Assembly: GCA_949287115.1 (NCBI GenBank)
Contig: CASEFF010000076.1
Span: 1 to 12,888 of the forward strand
Direction: 5' to 3'
Length of the DNA: 12,888 nucleotides
Source of the DNA: an uncultured Bacillota bacterium
GTDB taxonomy: Bacteria > Bacillota > Clostridia > Peptostreptococcales > Anaerovoracaceae
In this document: in pieces, positions 1-7,102 of the stretch
How the letters are laid out: each line of letters opens with the position of its first letter
How positions within the stretch are numbered: the first letter of the stretch is position 1
Program-made: the position numbers and the translations under genes
The notes under the pieces: generated by a model
What the model saw: the letters and a program-made list of their open reading frames with translations, nothing else
What the model was told of the DNA's origin: nothing
Database searches by the model: none

Positions 1-633
1 CGGGAGCTGCTGCGCCGTCTTCACCTTGCTGATGCCGACTGACGATCCCGCGTTGGCAGGTTTTACGAACAACGGAAAACCGCCTCCGAAAAAAGCCGTG
101 ATCCGTTCGGTTTCCGCCGCCTTATCCCGTCCGTAGTCGGCTCTGCGCGTCACGCAGCATGCTGCCTGATCGACAGCACCGCTCTGCTCTATCATCGCCT
201 TGGTTATTGCCTTGTCCATGGAAGCCGCCGATGCAGCGGTATCCGATCCGACGAACGGTATGCCGGACAGCTGCAGAAGGCCCTGCATGGTACCGTCTTC
301 CCCGTTCTTTCCGTGGAGCACAGGGAACACCACGTCGACCTCTATGCGTTCAAATACTCCGCTTTCCGTCTCCGCCATTATGCCGCCCACGCCGCTGTCG
401 GGCACGATGAAGGCGCGTCTGTTTCCCCCATCATCCCTCCACGATCCGTCCGCTATATCGGCAACAGGGGAACCTGTCAGAAACCAGTTCCCCTCTTTCG
501 TTATCCCTATGGTATGTATATCGTATCTTTCCCTGTTTATGTGATCCAGTACGGAAGCCGCCGAGACGCACGATACCTCATGCTCCGACGATGCGCCTCC
601 GAACAGGATCGCAAGAGAAATCTTATCCGTCAT
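1..633 (-). CDS. ddl: D-alanine--D-alanine ligase, N-terminal part (runs off the left edge)
   Basis: ATP-dependent ligase that joins two D-alanines in the cytoplasm to make the dipeptide used by MurF for peptidoglycan precursors. Only 211 codons are present, against a usual family length of about 350; the rest lies beyond position 1. The protein opens MTDKISLAILFGGASSEHEV, matching the Ddl N-terminal signature (GG-x-S-x-E-H-E-V-S) with the serine region that binds the first D-Ala. It continues with FPVLHGKNGEDGTMQG and PFVGSD (the Ddl HGxxGEDG and G-S-D motifs) and ends in the ATP-grasp segment PLFVKPANAGSSVGISKV. The ATG at 633 has AGAAGGGTG about 7 nt upstream. It lies 49 bp after the LCP gene and probably shares its promoter. 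The omega-loop residues that separate D-Ala-D-Ala from D-Ala-D-Lac ligases are outside the window, so that distinction cannot be made, but nothing suggests a van cluster. Confidence 0.95.
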   Translation of the reverse strand, partial: MTDKISLAILFGGASSEHEVSCVSAASVLDHINRERYDIHTIGITKEGNWFLTGSPVADIADGSWRDDGGNRRAFIVPDSGVGGIMAETESGVFERIEVDVVFPVLHGKNGEDGTMQGLLQLSGIPFVGSDTAASAASMDKAITKAMIEQSGAVDQAACCVTRRADYGRDKAAETERITAFFGGGFPLFVKPANAGSSVGISKVKTAQQLP

Positions 634-682
634 ATTCCGTCACCCTTCTCAATATCGTCATATATCACTTTATTTGCCGCCA

Positions 683-2230
683 TCAATAAAATCCCGTCTT
701 GTATGATATCTCTTCGCTTATCGTATGGACATCCTGCGTAGGATCGTATCCTTCCTGCCCAAAGAACTGCTCGTGAAGCTGTGTGACGTTGCCTGCCAGC
801 GTCACAGCTATGTTGTAGTATGCTCCCGAACTCCAGTCTTTGTGCTCGTAAGGCCAGCCCACGCTGTCGGTCATGTTGTATGACGTTATATCCATCATCA
901 TGCTCATCATATCGCCCGACGACATGTTCGTCTTGATATCAGGCAGTATGTCCTCGGATATGTTCCTGAGAGTCTTCAGATCCATGGTCTTCGCCTTCTC
1001 GAAAGCCGCCTGCACGACGATCTTCATTCTTTCGTTTCTCCTGAAGTCACCTGTCGCGGCATCCTTTCTTATACGGGCATATGTCACCGCCTGGTTACCG
1101 TTCAATGTCTGCATACCGGCGGACTCTATCATCTTGTCGGAGCCGCCTATATTATCGTAGGTATCCTGGATATACTTGTTCATCTCGTTTATCTCGGATT
1201 CCTGTATCTCTATATCGAGTCCTCCCAGCGCATCAACCGTATCGGCGACCGATTTCCAGTTGACCACCACGACCTCCTTGATATTGAGATCGAGGTTCTT
1301 GTTTAAGGCATAGAGCACCTTCGTCGGACCGCCGTAATAGTACGCGTGCGTCACCTTGTCGGTGCCCACGTCTTCACCGAGATCCAGCATGGTATCCCTG
1401 TAGACGGAGAACATCTTTATCTCGCCCGTCTCCTTGTTGATGCTCACCACGATGATGGCATCGCTCCTGACTCCCTCGTCGTTTGACATATCTCTGGCAT
1501 CGATGCCGAGCAGAGCTATATTCCTGTAATTCCTCAGCTCCGAATCCACCTGAGGATTTATCCCTATCATATCGGGATCCAGCTCTATACGGCCCACGTT
1601 GTCCAGCGTATTCTTCACTACGGTAAGCCCGGCCGCTATGACTCCTCCGATACCTATGACGAGTATCAGCATCACAAGAAGCGCTATCTTCAGGCCGCGT
1701 CCGCTCTTTTTGCCTCCGCCGCCGTTCTTTTTCTTCATGGCCTTCTTCTCGGCTCTGGTGAGCTTGTCGCTGTCGGCTCTGTTCTTCCTGCCCTGCTTTG
1801 CAACCTCACGTCTGCCGCCTTCGCGCTCTTCCATATACTGTCTGCGGGCTTCTTCCTCGCGCTGACGCTTTCTGCGCATCTCCGAGTTCCCGTAAGGCGT
1901 ATCATCTATCGAACTTCCACGACTGCTGCCCCTGCTGTCATCCCTGTATGTATATGCGCGCGTATCGCGGCTGCTTCCTTCGTACCCCGACGAAGTCCTG
2001 CCGGAAGATCTGCCGCCGCCACCGCCGGAACTGCTGCCGTTTCCCGAAGACGGAAAATAAGCACCGTACAGAGTGTCATCCTTTACGTAATGTCCTCTGT
2101 TGCCGCTGCTGTTTTCCCTGAGTCTGAGATATTCGCGGTACGCCTGTTCCTTGGCGCGCTGCTCGTCGTTCATATCGTATCTATTTCCTGATGTGCCGCC
2201 GTAATTTCTCCTGCTGCCGTCATCATTCAT
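683..2230 (-). CDS. LytR-CpsA-Psr (LCP) family protein with a long low-complexity cytoplasmic tail
   Basis: LCP enzymes are membrane-anchored phosphotransferases that move undecaprenyl-linked glycopolymers (wall teichoic acid, capsule) onto peptidoglycan outside the cell. The 515-residue product has a hydrophilic N-terminus (1-180) rich in Gly, Ser, Arg and Tyr, with a poly-Gly stretch near 69-73 and a Lys-rich segment at 156-178. One transmembrane helix follows at about 181-205, then the LCP domain at about 237-410. Conserved LCP elements are visible: NIALLGID (237-244), RSDAII (255-260), SVYRDT (275-280), THAYYYGG (294-301), and the Arg/Asp cluster R386, R388, D390, D395, R397, R398. Basic residues before the helix predict an N-in, C-out topology. 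The ATG at 2230 follows AAAGGAG by about 9 nt. The gene has its own promoter and is followed by ddl, which fits a wall-assembly role. The tail is longer than in typical LCP proteins of about 300-400 residues. The polymer it attaches is unknown. Confidence 0.93.
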   Translation of the reverse strand: MNDDGSRRNYGGTSGNRYDMNDEQRAKEQAYREYLRLRENSSGNRGHYVKDDTLYGAYFPSSGNGSSSGGGGGRSSGRTSSGYEGSSRDTRAYTYRDDSRGSSRGSSIDDTPYGNSEMRRKRQREEEARRQYMEEREGGRREVAKQGRKNRADSDKLTRAEKKAMKKKNGGGGKKSGRGLKIALLVMLILVIGIGGVIAAGLTVVKNTLDNVGRIELDPDMIGINPQVDSELRNYRNIALLGIDARDMSNDEGVRSDAIIVVSINKETGEIKMFSVYRDTMLDLGEDVGTDKVTHAYYYGGPTKVLYALNKNLDLNIKEVVVVNWKSVADTVDALGGLDIEIQESEINEMNKYIQDTYDNIGGSDKMIESAGMQTLNGNQAVTYARIRKDAATGDFRRNERMKIVVQAAFEKAKTMDLKTLRNISEDILPDIKTNMSSGDMMSMMMDITSYNMTDSVGWPYEHKDWSSGAYYNIAVTLAGNVTQLHEQFFGQEGYDPTQDVHTISEEISYKTGFY

Positions 2231-2257
2231 ATATCTGCTCCTTTCGCGTTACAGACC

Positions 2258-2286
2258 ATTATACCAACAGAACGCCGGTAAATCAA
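2258..2286 (-). promoter_or_regulatory. Sigma-A type promoter for LCP-ddl
   Basis: On the minus strand the gap upstream of the LCP gene holds TTGATT (2281-2286), a 17 bp spacer and a perfect TATAAT (2258-2263). Transcription would start near 2251, leaving a leader of about 20 nt with the AAAGGAG site. This would let LCP and ddl be expressed apart from the long upstream gene series. I saw no T-tailed terminator between the mutase gene and this promoter, so read-through is also possible. Confidence 0.72.
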
Positions 2287-2303
2287 CAAAAGCGGGCGTT
2301 TTG
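2268..2303. repeat. Inverted repeat centred on the -35 box of the LCP promoter
   Basis: CAGAACGCC (2268-2276) and GGCGTTTTG (2295-2303) are inverted copies matching at 8 of 9 positions, with an 18 bp gap. The centre, near 2285, falls on the -35 hexamer at 2281-2286, and the left arm lies in the promoter spacer. It could be an operator for a dimeric regulator, or a weak hairpin in read-through RNA from upstream. No T-run follows it, so it is not a standard terminator. Confidence 0.4.
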
Positions 2304-2327
2304 ACGGTGAAAGTTGTGTGAAAGCCG

Positions 2328-4391
2328 TCATTTCCCGACTATCTCACCGACTTTTTCCCTGAGTCTGACATGCAGATCCTCAGCCCTGCCGCGGTCTTCG
2401 CCCTTTATGCAGTAGTAGAATTTTATTTTAGGCTCCGTTCCCGACGGTCTCGCCGCCAGCCACGAACCGTTGGCGAACACGTATTTCAGCACGTTGGCCT
2501 CGGCCGCGCCGCCGGCTCCCACGCTGTAGTCGGTCACGTCCACATCGCCTGCGACTTCCGAAAACTCCTCTGCTCCGCTGCCCCTCAGCCTGTCCATTAT
2601 GGACGATATCCTGCGGGCGCCTTCCGCGCCTTCGAACACGAAAGACATCTGATCGTCTATATAGTATCCGTACTCATCGTACAGCATATCCAGCACATCC
2701 ACCAGCGTCTTTTTACGCTGTTTCCAGTAAGCCGCCATCTGGCACATCAGCATCGCCGTCGATATACCGTCCTTGTCGCGCGTATGAGTACCGGTCAGAT
2801 ATCCGTAGCTTTCCTCATACACCATGAATATGTCGCCTTCGTCCATCCTGTTCATCTCGGCTCCCAGATCCTTGAAGCCCGTAAACGTCCTGACCGTATC
2901 GACACCGTGTGTCTTTGCGATATCCGGCCCCATATCTCCCGTGACGATGGATGTTATGAGCGTCTTTCCGTCAGACTGACGCATGCGTGCCAGAAAATCC
3001 ACCAGCAGCGCTCCCGTCTGGTTGCCGGAAAGGTATACTATCCTGCCTTCGTGCATTGCACCGGCACCGAGCCTGTCGCTGTCGGGGTCCGTGCCGATGA
3101 TGATATCGGCGCCGTTTTCCGTAGCGATGCCCTCTGCGATACGGAACACCGCCTTCTCTTCCGGATTGGGTTTTTTCACCGTCGGAAAATCGCCGTTGTA
3201 TTCGGCCTGCTCCTTAACGAGGATCACGTCTTCAAAGCCCGCACGCCTCAGCGTCTCGAGAACGTATTCCCTTCCCGAGCCGTGGATAGGCGTGTAAACT
3301 ATCTTCAGATCCCTTTCCGCTCCGGCATCGACGTTGACGCCGCACCTCTGCACCGCATCCATGAACCTGTCGATGACGTCCTGGCCTATCGTCTTTATCA
3401 GCGGATCATCAGCATCCGCCACCTCTATGTCCAGCTCGTCTTCAAGCTCGTCCACGCTGGCGGCTATCTTCGCCGCAAGAGGCGCGCTGAGCTGGCATCC
3501 CGTCTCGTCATACACCTTGAAACCGTTGTACTCGGGCATATTGTGGCTGGCCGTTATGACTATACCTCCGTCGCATTTCAGATCCCTGACGGCAAAGGAA
3601 AGAAGCGGCACAGGCGAATACCTGTCGAACAGCAGCGCTTCTATTCCGCATGCAGCCAGCACTCTGGCCGCTTCACCGGCAAAATACTTCGAGCCGTTTC
3701 TCGTATCGTAGGCTATGGCAACGCGGCTGCCTTTTCCCAGCAGTTCCGCCAGTCCCCTCGTCGCCATCCTCACGGTGTATCTGTTTATCCTGTTAGTCCC
3801 CGGGCCCATAATACCGCGCATTCCCGCCGTACCGAAGGCAAGCCTCCTGTAAAACGCTTCATATATCTCGTCTTCCGTCATTTTTTCCAGACGTCGCCTG
3901 TCATCGTCGTCCAGATGAGGGCTTTTCAACCATCTGTCATATATCTTCATGTAGTCCATGTCATTGCCTCCAAAAACAAAAAATCTCTGGCCCAGATAGT
4001 TCAGTCCCGTGAATATGCACATGCCGACGAGCATGGCTATATTCTCACCGAGCCTCAGGGATACGGTATCCGTCATCATCTCCATCAGCCTGAGCGTCAG
4101 CGGCTTTGCAGTCCCGTACGCAATGAAATAGCATACGGCTATGTTCACCGTGAACCTGATGCCGCTGCCTATTATGCTGCCGCCGTGTCTGAACGTGAAA
4201 TTCCTGTTGAGTATATAGCTCAGTATGCTGCCAAGCACATAGTTGGCGGCAGATGATATCCAATATGAACATCCGGCCACATTGTACAGCAAAAACATCA
4301 CCGCCGTACCGAACAGCGTGTTGACTATGCCCACGGAAACGAATCTGGCCAGCTTTTCGTCCGCCAGTCCGCCGAGCTTCCCGCTTCTCAT
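2328..4391 (-). CDS. GtrA-like membrane domain fused in frame to a PgcA-type phosphoglucomutase/phosphomannomutase
   Basis: The 687-residue product joins two usually separate proteins. Residues 1-144 are a GtrA-like domain with four predicted helices (about 17-40, 44-67, 77-100, 114-137) and the family motif LNRNFTF; GtrA proteins are thought to move undecaprenyl-phosphate-linked sugars across the membrane. Residues 145-687 are a complete alpha-D-phosphohexomutase, which interconverts hexose 6- and 1-phosphates: phosphoserine loop TASHN (280-284, Ser282), metal loop DPDSDR (435-440), sugar loops GFKDLG (505-510) and EESYG (526-530), and phosphate loop RPSGTEP (648-654). The Pro that usually follows TASHN is Met here. 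I chose the ATG at 4391 because it overlaps the acetyltransferase stop as ATGA; an upstream in-frame ATG at 4454 would overlap that gene by 67 bp. The mutase could also start separately at 3959 (543 residues). Domain calls are secure; whether the fused polypeptide is the main product is open. Confidence 0.88.
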   Translation of the reverse strand: MRSGKLGGLADEKLARFVSVGIVNTLFGTAVMFLLYNVAGCSYWISSAANYVLGSILSYILNRNFTFRHGGSIIGSGIRFTVNIAVCYFIAYGTAKPLTLRLMEMMTDTVSLRLGENIAMLVGMCIFTGLNYLGQRFFVFGGNDMDYMKIYDRWLKSPHLDDDDRRRLEKMTEDEIYEAFYRRLAFGTAGMRGIMGPGTNRINRYTVRMATRGLAELLGKGSRVAIAYDTRNGSKYFAGEAARVLAACGIEALLFDRYSPVPLLSFAVRDLKCDGGIVITASHNMPEYNGFKVYDETGCQLSAPLAAKIAASVDELEDELDIEVADADDPLIKTIGQDVIDRFMDAVQRCGVNVDAGAERDLKIVYTPIHGSGREYVLETLRRAGFEDVILVKEQAEYNGDFPTVKKPNPEEKAVFRIAEGIATENGADIIIGTDPDSDRLGAGAMHEGRIVYLSGNQTGALLVDFLARMRQSDGKTLITSIVTGDMGPDIAKTHGVDTVRTFTGFKDLGAEMNRMDEGDIFMVYEESYGYLTGTHTRDKDGISTAMLMCQMAAYWKQRKKTLVDVLDMLYDEYGYYIDDQMSFVFEGAEGARRISSIMDRLRGSGAEEFSEVAGDVDVTDYSVGAGGAAEANVLKYVFANGSWLAARPSGTEPKIKFYYCIKGEDRGRAEDLHVRLREKVGEIVGK
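3957..3983 (-). promoter_or_regulatory. Internal Shine-Dalgarno and T-rich junction inside the GtrA-mutase gene
   Basis: At the domain boundary the minus strand reads T6-G-T5 (3983-3972), directly followed by GGAGG (3971-3967), 7 nt, and ATG (3959-3957). This ATG begins MDYMKIYDRWLKSP, which looks like a natural mutase N-terminus. In the -1 frame a TGA (3963-3961) ends one base before the ATG. The site therefore has everything needed for independent initiation of the mutase, and one extra T would restore two separate adjacent genes. Whether it works in vivo cannot be told from sequence. Confidence 0.6.
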
Positions 4392-4843
4392 CTCAGATCC
4401 AGTCTCATGACCTCCGGATGACAGCTGACTCCGTACTGAGGACATGTAAGGCACTCGAAAAAGTTGGGAGCCTCTTCCCTCGGCACGGTGACGAATCCCT
4501 GCTTCCTGAAAAACCCCGGAGCACGGGCGACGAGGAATATCCTCTCTCCTCCCCGTTTAAGCGTCTCCTCTATACCCCTGTTCAGCAGCGTCTTTCCCAG
4601 CTTGTACTGCCTGTACTGCGGGTCTATGGCTATGCCGTCGACGATGAACTCGCCTTCGCGCTTTGCCAGCACGAATGCTCCGATGAGCTGCTCTTTTCCC
4701 TCATCATCTTTTTTGACTATCTGCCAGCACTTCACCAGATCGGTGGGCACAGGCTCGTCTTCCGAAAATTCCAGTTCATTCTCTATGAAAAACGGGACCA
4801 GCTTTTCGTAGTCTTCCGTCTCGGATATCTTGAAATTCAACAT
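4388..4843 (-). CDS. GNAT-family N-acetyltransferase, resembling short-form ArgA proteins
   Basis: A 151-residue cytoplasmic acetyl-CoA-dependent transferase. The fold signs of GNAT are clear: strand GAFVLAKREGEFIVDGIAID (55-74), the acetyl-CoA loop region around 78-84 (RQYKLGK, where the first Gly of the usual R-x-x-G-x-G is Lys), and the late strand-helix APGFFRKQGFVTV (108-120). The C-terminus has three cysteines in FECLTCPQYGVSC (Cys131, 134, 141). A similar C-x2-C-P-x-C pattern occurs in short N-acetylglutamate synthases, so an arginine-pathway role is possible, but no arg genes are nearby and the substrate is not established. The ATG at 4843 is preceded by GGAGGAGG about 7 nt upstream; a longer frame from a GTG at 4918 would run into the lipid kinase gene and is less likely. 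It lies 59 bp after the kinase and overlaps the GtrA-mutase start by 4 bp. Confidence 0.87.
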   Translation of the reverse strand: MLNFKISETEDYEKLVPFFIENELEFSEDEPVPTDLVKCWQIVKKDDEGKEQLIGAFVLAKREGEFIVDGIAIDPQYRQYKLGKTLLNRGIEETLKRGGERIFLVARAPGFFRKQGFVTVPREEAPNFFECLTCPQYGVSCHPEVMRLDLR

Positions 4844-4902
4844 GTAGCTTCCTCCTCCATACGCTTTATTATCGTCTGCCCGTACGCTGCCATATCGCCG
4901 TA

Positions 4903-5820
4903 TCAGTCGTACTGCCACGTCTTTTCCGATACGAAGACATTCAGCCTGTTGTGGAGCACGCTGAAATGCAGCGGCAGCTTTTCTCCGTGTTCTCCGTCTA
5001 TATCTGTGCTGATATCCTCTTCCGACTCTATCGTCAGCCTGTCCGTCTGGAAATACAGCACGTGTTTGTTGTTAGGGTGTCTTCCGTGCACCACCTCGAA
5101 CAGCATCGGCGCCAGCTCCACGATAGGCATCTTCTTGAAGGCGATGACATCCAGCTTCCCATCGTTCATATACGATTCGGGCGACAGCTTCCTGAAACCG
5201 CCGGCCGACTCGCCGTTCATCACCACCATGAAATATATCTCTTCCTCGTATACGTGATCCGGCGTCGTCAGCTTCACCGGCAGAGCCCTTATCTGAGGGA
5301 TCTCGGTGACGGCCTTGAGGTAATATGCCAGCGTGCCTATGGCATTCTTGAGATTTGGATCTGTCTTCTGGCTGACATCTATCAGCGCCCCCAGGGCGGC
5401 AACGTTGATGAAATACCTGTCATTGACGACTCCCACGTCCACATTGGTTGTCTTGCTGCCCAGCGCTATGTCGAGCTGATAATCTATATCGGACGGCAGT
5501 TCGAAATAGTAGGCAAAATCGTTGGCCGTTCCAGCCGGCAGTATTGCCAGCGGCAGATGGACGCCGTATTTTACCATGGCGTTGACGCAGAGGTTTATCG
5601 TACCGTCTCCGCCTGCGGCTATGACGCGGCTGTACTGACTCGCATCTATCTCGGACATTACCCTGTCTATCACTATCCCCTTGGCAGCCCTCACAGGCAT
5701 CACCTGATATCCGGCCTCCTGACATCTTGCAACTATATGATCCAGATTGTTCTTGAACACACCGCTGCCTGCATGAGCATTGTAATACAGCAGTATCTTA
5801 TTTGCTTTCCTCTCTGCCAT
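4903..5820 (-). CDS. YegS/DagK-family lipid kinase (diacylglycerol kinase-like)
   Basis: A 305-residue soluble kinase of the DAGK catalytic family, which phosphorylates diacylglycerol or related lipids at the inner membrane face. In Gram-positive bacteria the DgkB member returns diacylglycerol left by lipoteichoic acid synthesis to the phospholipid pool. Visible motifs are NAHAGSG (14-20; the usual NPxxG has His for Pro), the nucleotide loop GGDGTIN (70-76), PAGTANDF (95-102), FINVAALG (138-144 region), MNDGKLD (218-224, metal site region), and DIDGE (273-277) with the catalytic acid. Length is normal for the family. The ATG at 5820 has AAGGAGG 10 nt upstream. It overlaps the end of folC by 23 bp, so translation is probably coupled. 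Its place beside a glucose-phosphate mutase, GtrA and an LCP protein favours a cell-envelope lipid role, but the exact lipid cannot be read from the sequence. Confidence 0.9.
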   Translation of the reverse strand: MAERKANKILLYYNAHAGSGVFKNNLDHIVARCQEAGYQVMPVRAAKGIVIDRVMSEIDASQYSRVIAAGGDGTINLCVNAMVKYGVHLPLAILPAGTANDFAYYFELPSDIDYQLDIALGSKTTNVDVGVVNDRYFINVAALGALIDVSQKTDPNLKNAIGTLAYYLKAVTEIPQIRALPVKLTTPDHVYEEEIYFMVVMNGESAGGFRKLSPESYMNDGKLDVIAFKKMPIVELAPMLFEVVHGRHPNNKHVLYFQTDRLTIESEEDISTDIDGEHGEKLPLHFSVLHNRLNVFVSEKTWQYD

Positions 5821-7102
5821 CTATGATCAGCCTCCTTATATCGCTTATGAGGTATAACGATCCTGCAAACAATATGACATCGTGATCGCCCATGAGGCTT
5901 TCGGCAAGCCTCAGGCTTTCTTCCGGACTTTTGGCTATGCGCGGTCTCACGCCCGCTCCCGCAAGGCGCTCTGCCAGCTCCTCAGCCTCAAGCTTTCTCG
6001 GGTTATTCGGCTCGGTCGCTATGATATCGTCCGTTATCTCGACGAAGGAACCGAGTATGTCATCCACATCCTTATCGGCAAGCATCCCCGTTACGAGCAG
6101 TATCCTCATGCCGGCAAAATGCCTGCGCACCGTTTCAAGCAGCGCTTTCGCTCCCGCAGCATTATGTGCACCGTCTATGACGACGAACGGATCCTCCGAC
6201 ATTATCTCAAAACGTCCGGGCTGTGCGGCTCTCTTAAGCCCCGCATAAAGCGCACCGCGCTCCACCTTTATCTTCCCGGCCTTTCTGAGGACCTCGATGA
6301 TGGCCAGCGCCGTCTTCAGGTTTTCCCTCTGATGCTCTCCCGCCATGGATATCTCCACATCGCTGTAGTCCGTCCCGTAGATCTCCATGGTCACCGTCTG
6401 GGAAAAAGGCGTCTCGCTCTCCACTCCCGACGATATTCGTGACACATCATAAAGCCTGCTTCCCTTTTCATAGGCTTTCCTCGCTATGACGGATGCGGCT
6501 CCGTGATCGTCGACGTTGGACACGACCGGAACGCCCGGTTTTATTATGCCCGCCTTTTCCGCGGCTATCTTCTCCAGCGTATCCCCCAGCACGTTCATGT
6601 GGTCGTACGATATGGATGTTATGGCACAGATGAGAGGCTTCTCTATTATATTGGTGGAATCCCCTCTGCCCCCAAGGCCGACTTCAAGTATGGCTATATC
6701 TGCCTTCATCTCGGCAAAGTACAGGAGGGCGATCGCCGTCACCACCTCGAATTCCGTAGGCGACTCCAGCCCGTCTGCCACCATCTCCGCCGCGGCATCA
6801 AGGACGCGCCTGCCGTAACTTTCCAGGTCCCCGTCGGATATGTTCCTGCCTCCCAGCCTTATGCGCTCGTTAAAGCACTCCACGAACGGCGACGAGAAGA
6901 GCCCCACTTCGTATCCGCACGACGAAAGGCCCTCTTCAAGGAACTTGCATACCGAACCCTTGCCGTTGGTCCCCGCCACATGGATCACCCTGAGATCCTC
7001 ATGGGGATCTCCCAGCTTTTCCATCAGCGTTCCCATCCGCTCAAGGCCCAGCACGCTTCCGAACCTGTTGAATTCATGTATCCTGTCTATAACGTCCGTC
7101 AT
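5798..7102 (-). CDS. folC: Folylpolyglutamate synthase / dihydrofolate synthase
   Basis: A Mur-ligase-family ATP-dependent enzyme that adds glutamate to dihydropteroate and/or extends the glutamate tail of folates in the cytoplasm. The 434-residue product is of normal length. It shows the P-loop GTNGKGS (44-50), SSPFVECFNERI (70-81), the strand and loop LEVGLGGRGDSTN (139-151), TSISYDHMNVLG (162-173), a Lys-containing AAEKAGIIKPG (180-190), and the C-terminal domain signature DGAHN (310-314). I chose the ATG at 7102 because it overlaps the valS stop as ATGA and has AAGGTG just upstream. An ATG at 7138 in the same frame would add 12 unrelated residues inside valS. The valS-folC pair is common in Bacillota. 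Whether it is bifunctional (FolC) or only extends folate tails cannot be decided here. Confidence 0.95.
   Translation of the reverse strand: MTDVIDRIHEFNRFGSVLGLERMGTLMEKLGDPHEDLRVIHVAGTNGKGSVCKFLEEGLSSCGYEVGLFSSPFVECFNERIRLGGRNISDGDLESYGRRVLDAAAEMVADGLESPTEFEVVTAIALLYFAEMKADIAILEVGLGGRGDSTNIIEKPLICAITSISYDHMNVLGDTLEKIAAEKAGIIKPGVPVVSNVDDHGAASVIARKAYEKGSRLYDVSRISSGVESETPFSQTVTMEIYGTDYSDVEISMAGEHQRENLKTALAIIEVLRKAGKIKVERGALYAGLKRAAQPGRFEIMSEDPFVVIDGAHNAAGAKALLETVRRHFAGMRILLVTGMLADKDVDDILGSFVEITDDIIATEPNNPRKLEAEELAERLAGAGVRPRIAKSPEESLRLAESLMGDHDVILFAGSLYLISDIRRLIIDGREESK

Noticed and set aside
1..633. Vancomycin-resistance type ligase (VanA/VanB-like)
   Set aside because: No vanH, vanX or vanRS neighbours; the diagnostic residues are outside the window. 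Ordinary ddl beside a wall gene is the simpler reading.
2302..2330. TGACGG/CCGTCA inverted repeat at the end of the mutase gene as a terminator
   Set aside because: Stem of 6 bp with a 17 nt loop and no T-run on the minus strand; it includes the stop codon. Probably chance or a weak structure.
2370..4256. A 628-codon open frame on the plus strand, antisense to the GtrA-mutase gene
   Set aside because: It mirrors codon bias of the real gene, has low-complexity His/Arg/Val-rich content, no family motifs, and no promoter or ribosome site. The minus-strand frame has clear catalytic motifs.
4844..4918. Longer acetyltransferase start at a GTG (4918)
   Set aside because: It would overlap the lipid kinase end and lacks a good ribosome site, while the ATG at 4843 has GGAGGAGG at proper distance.
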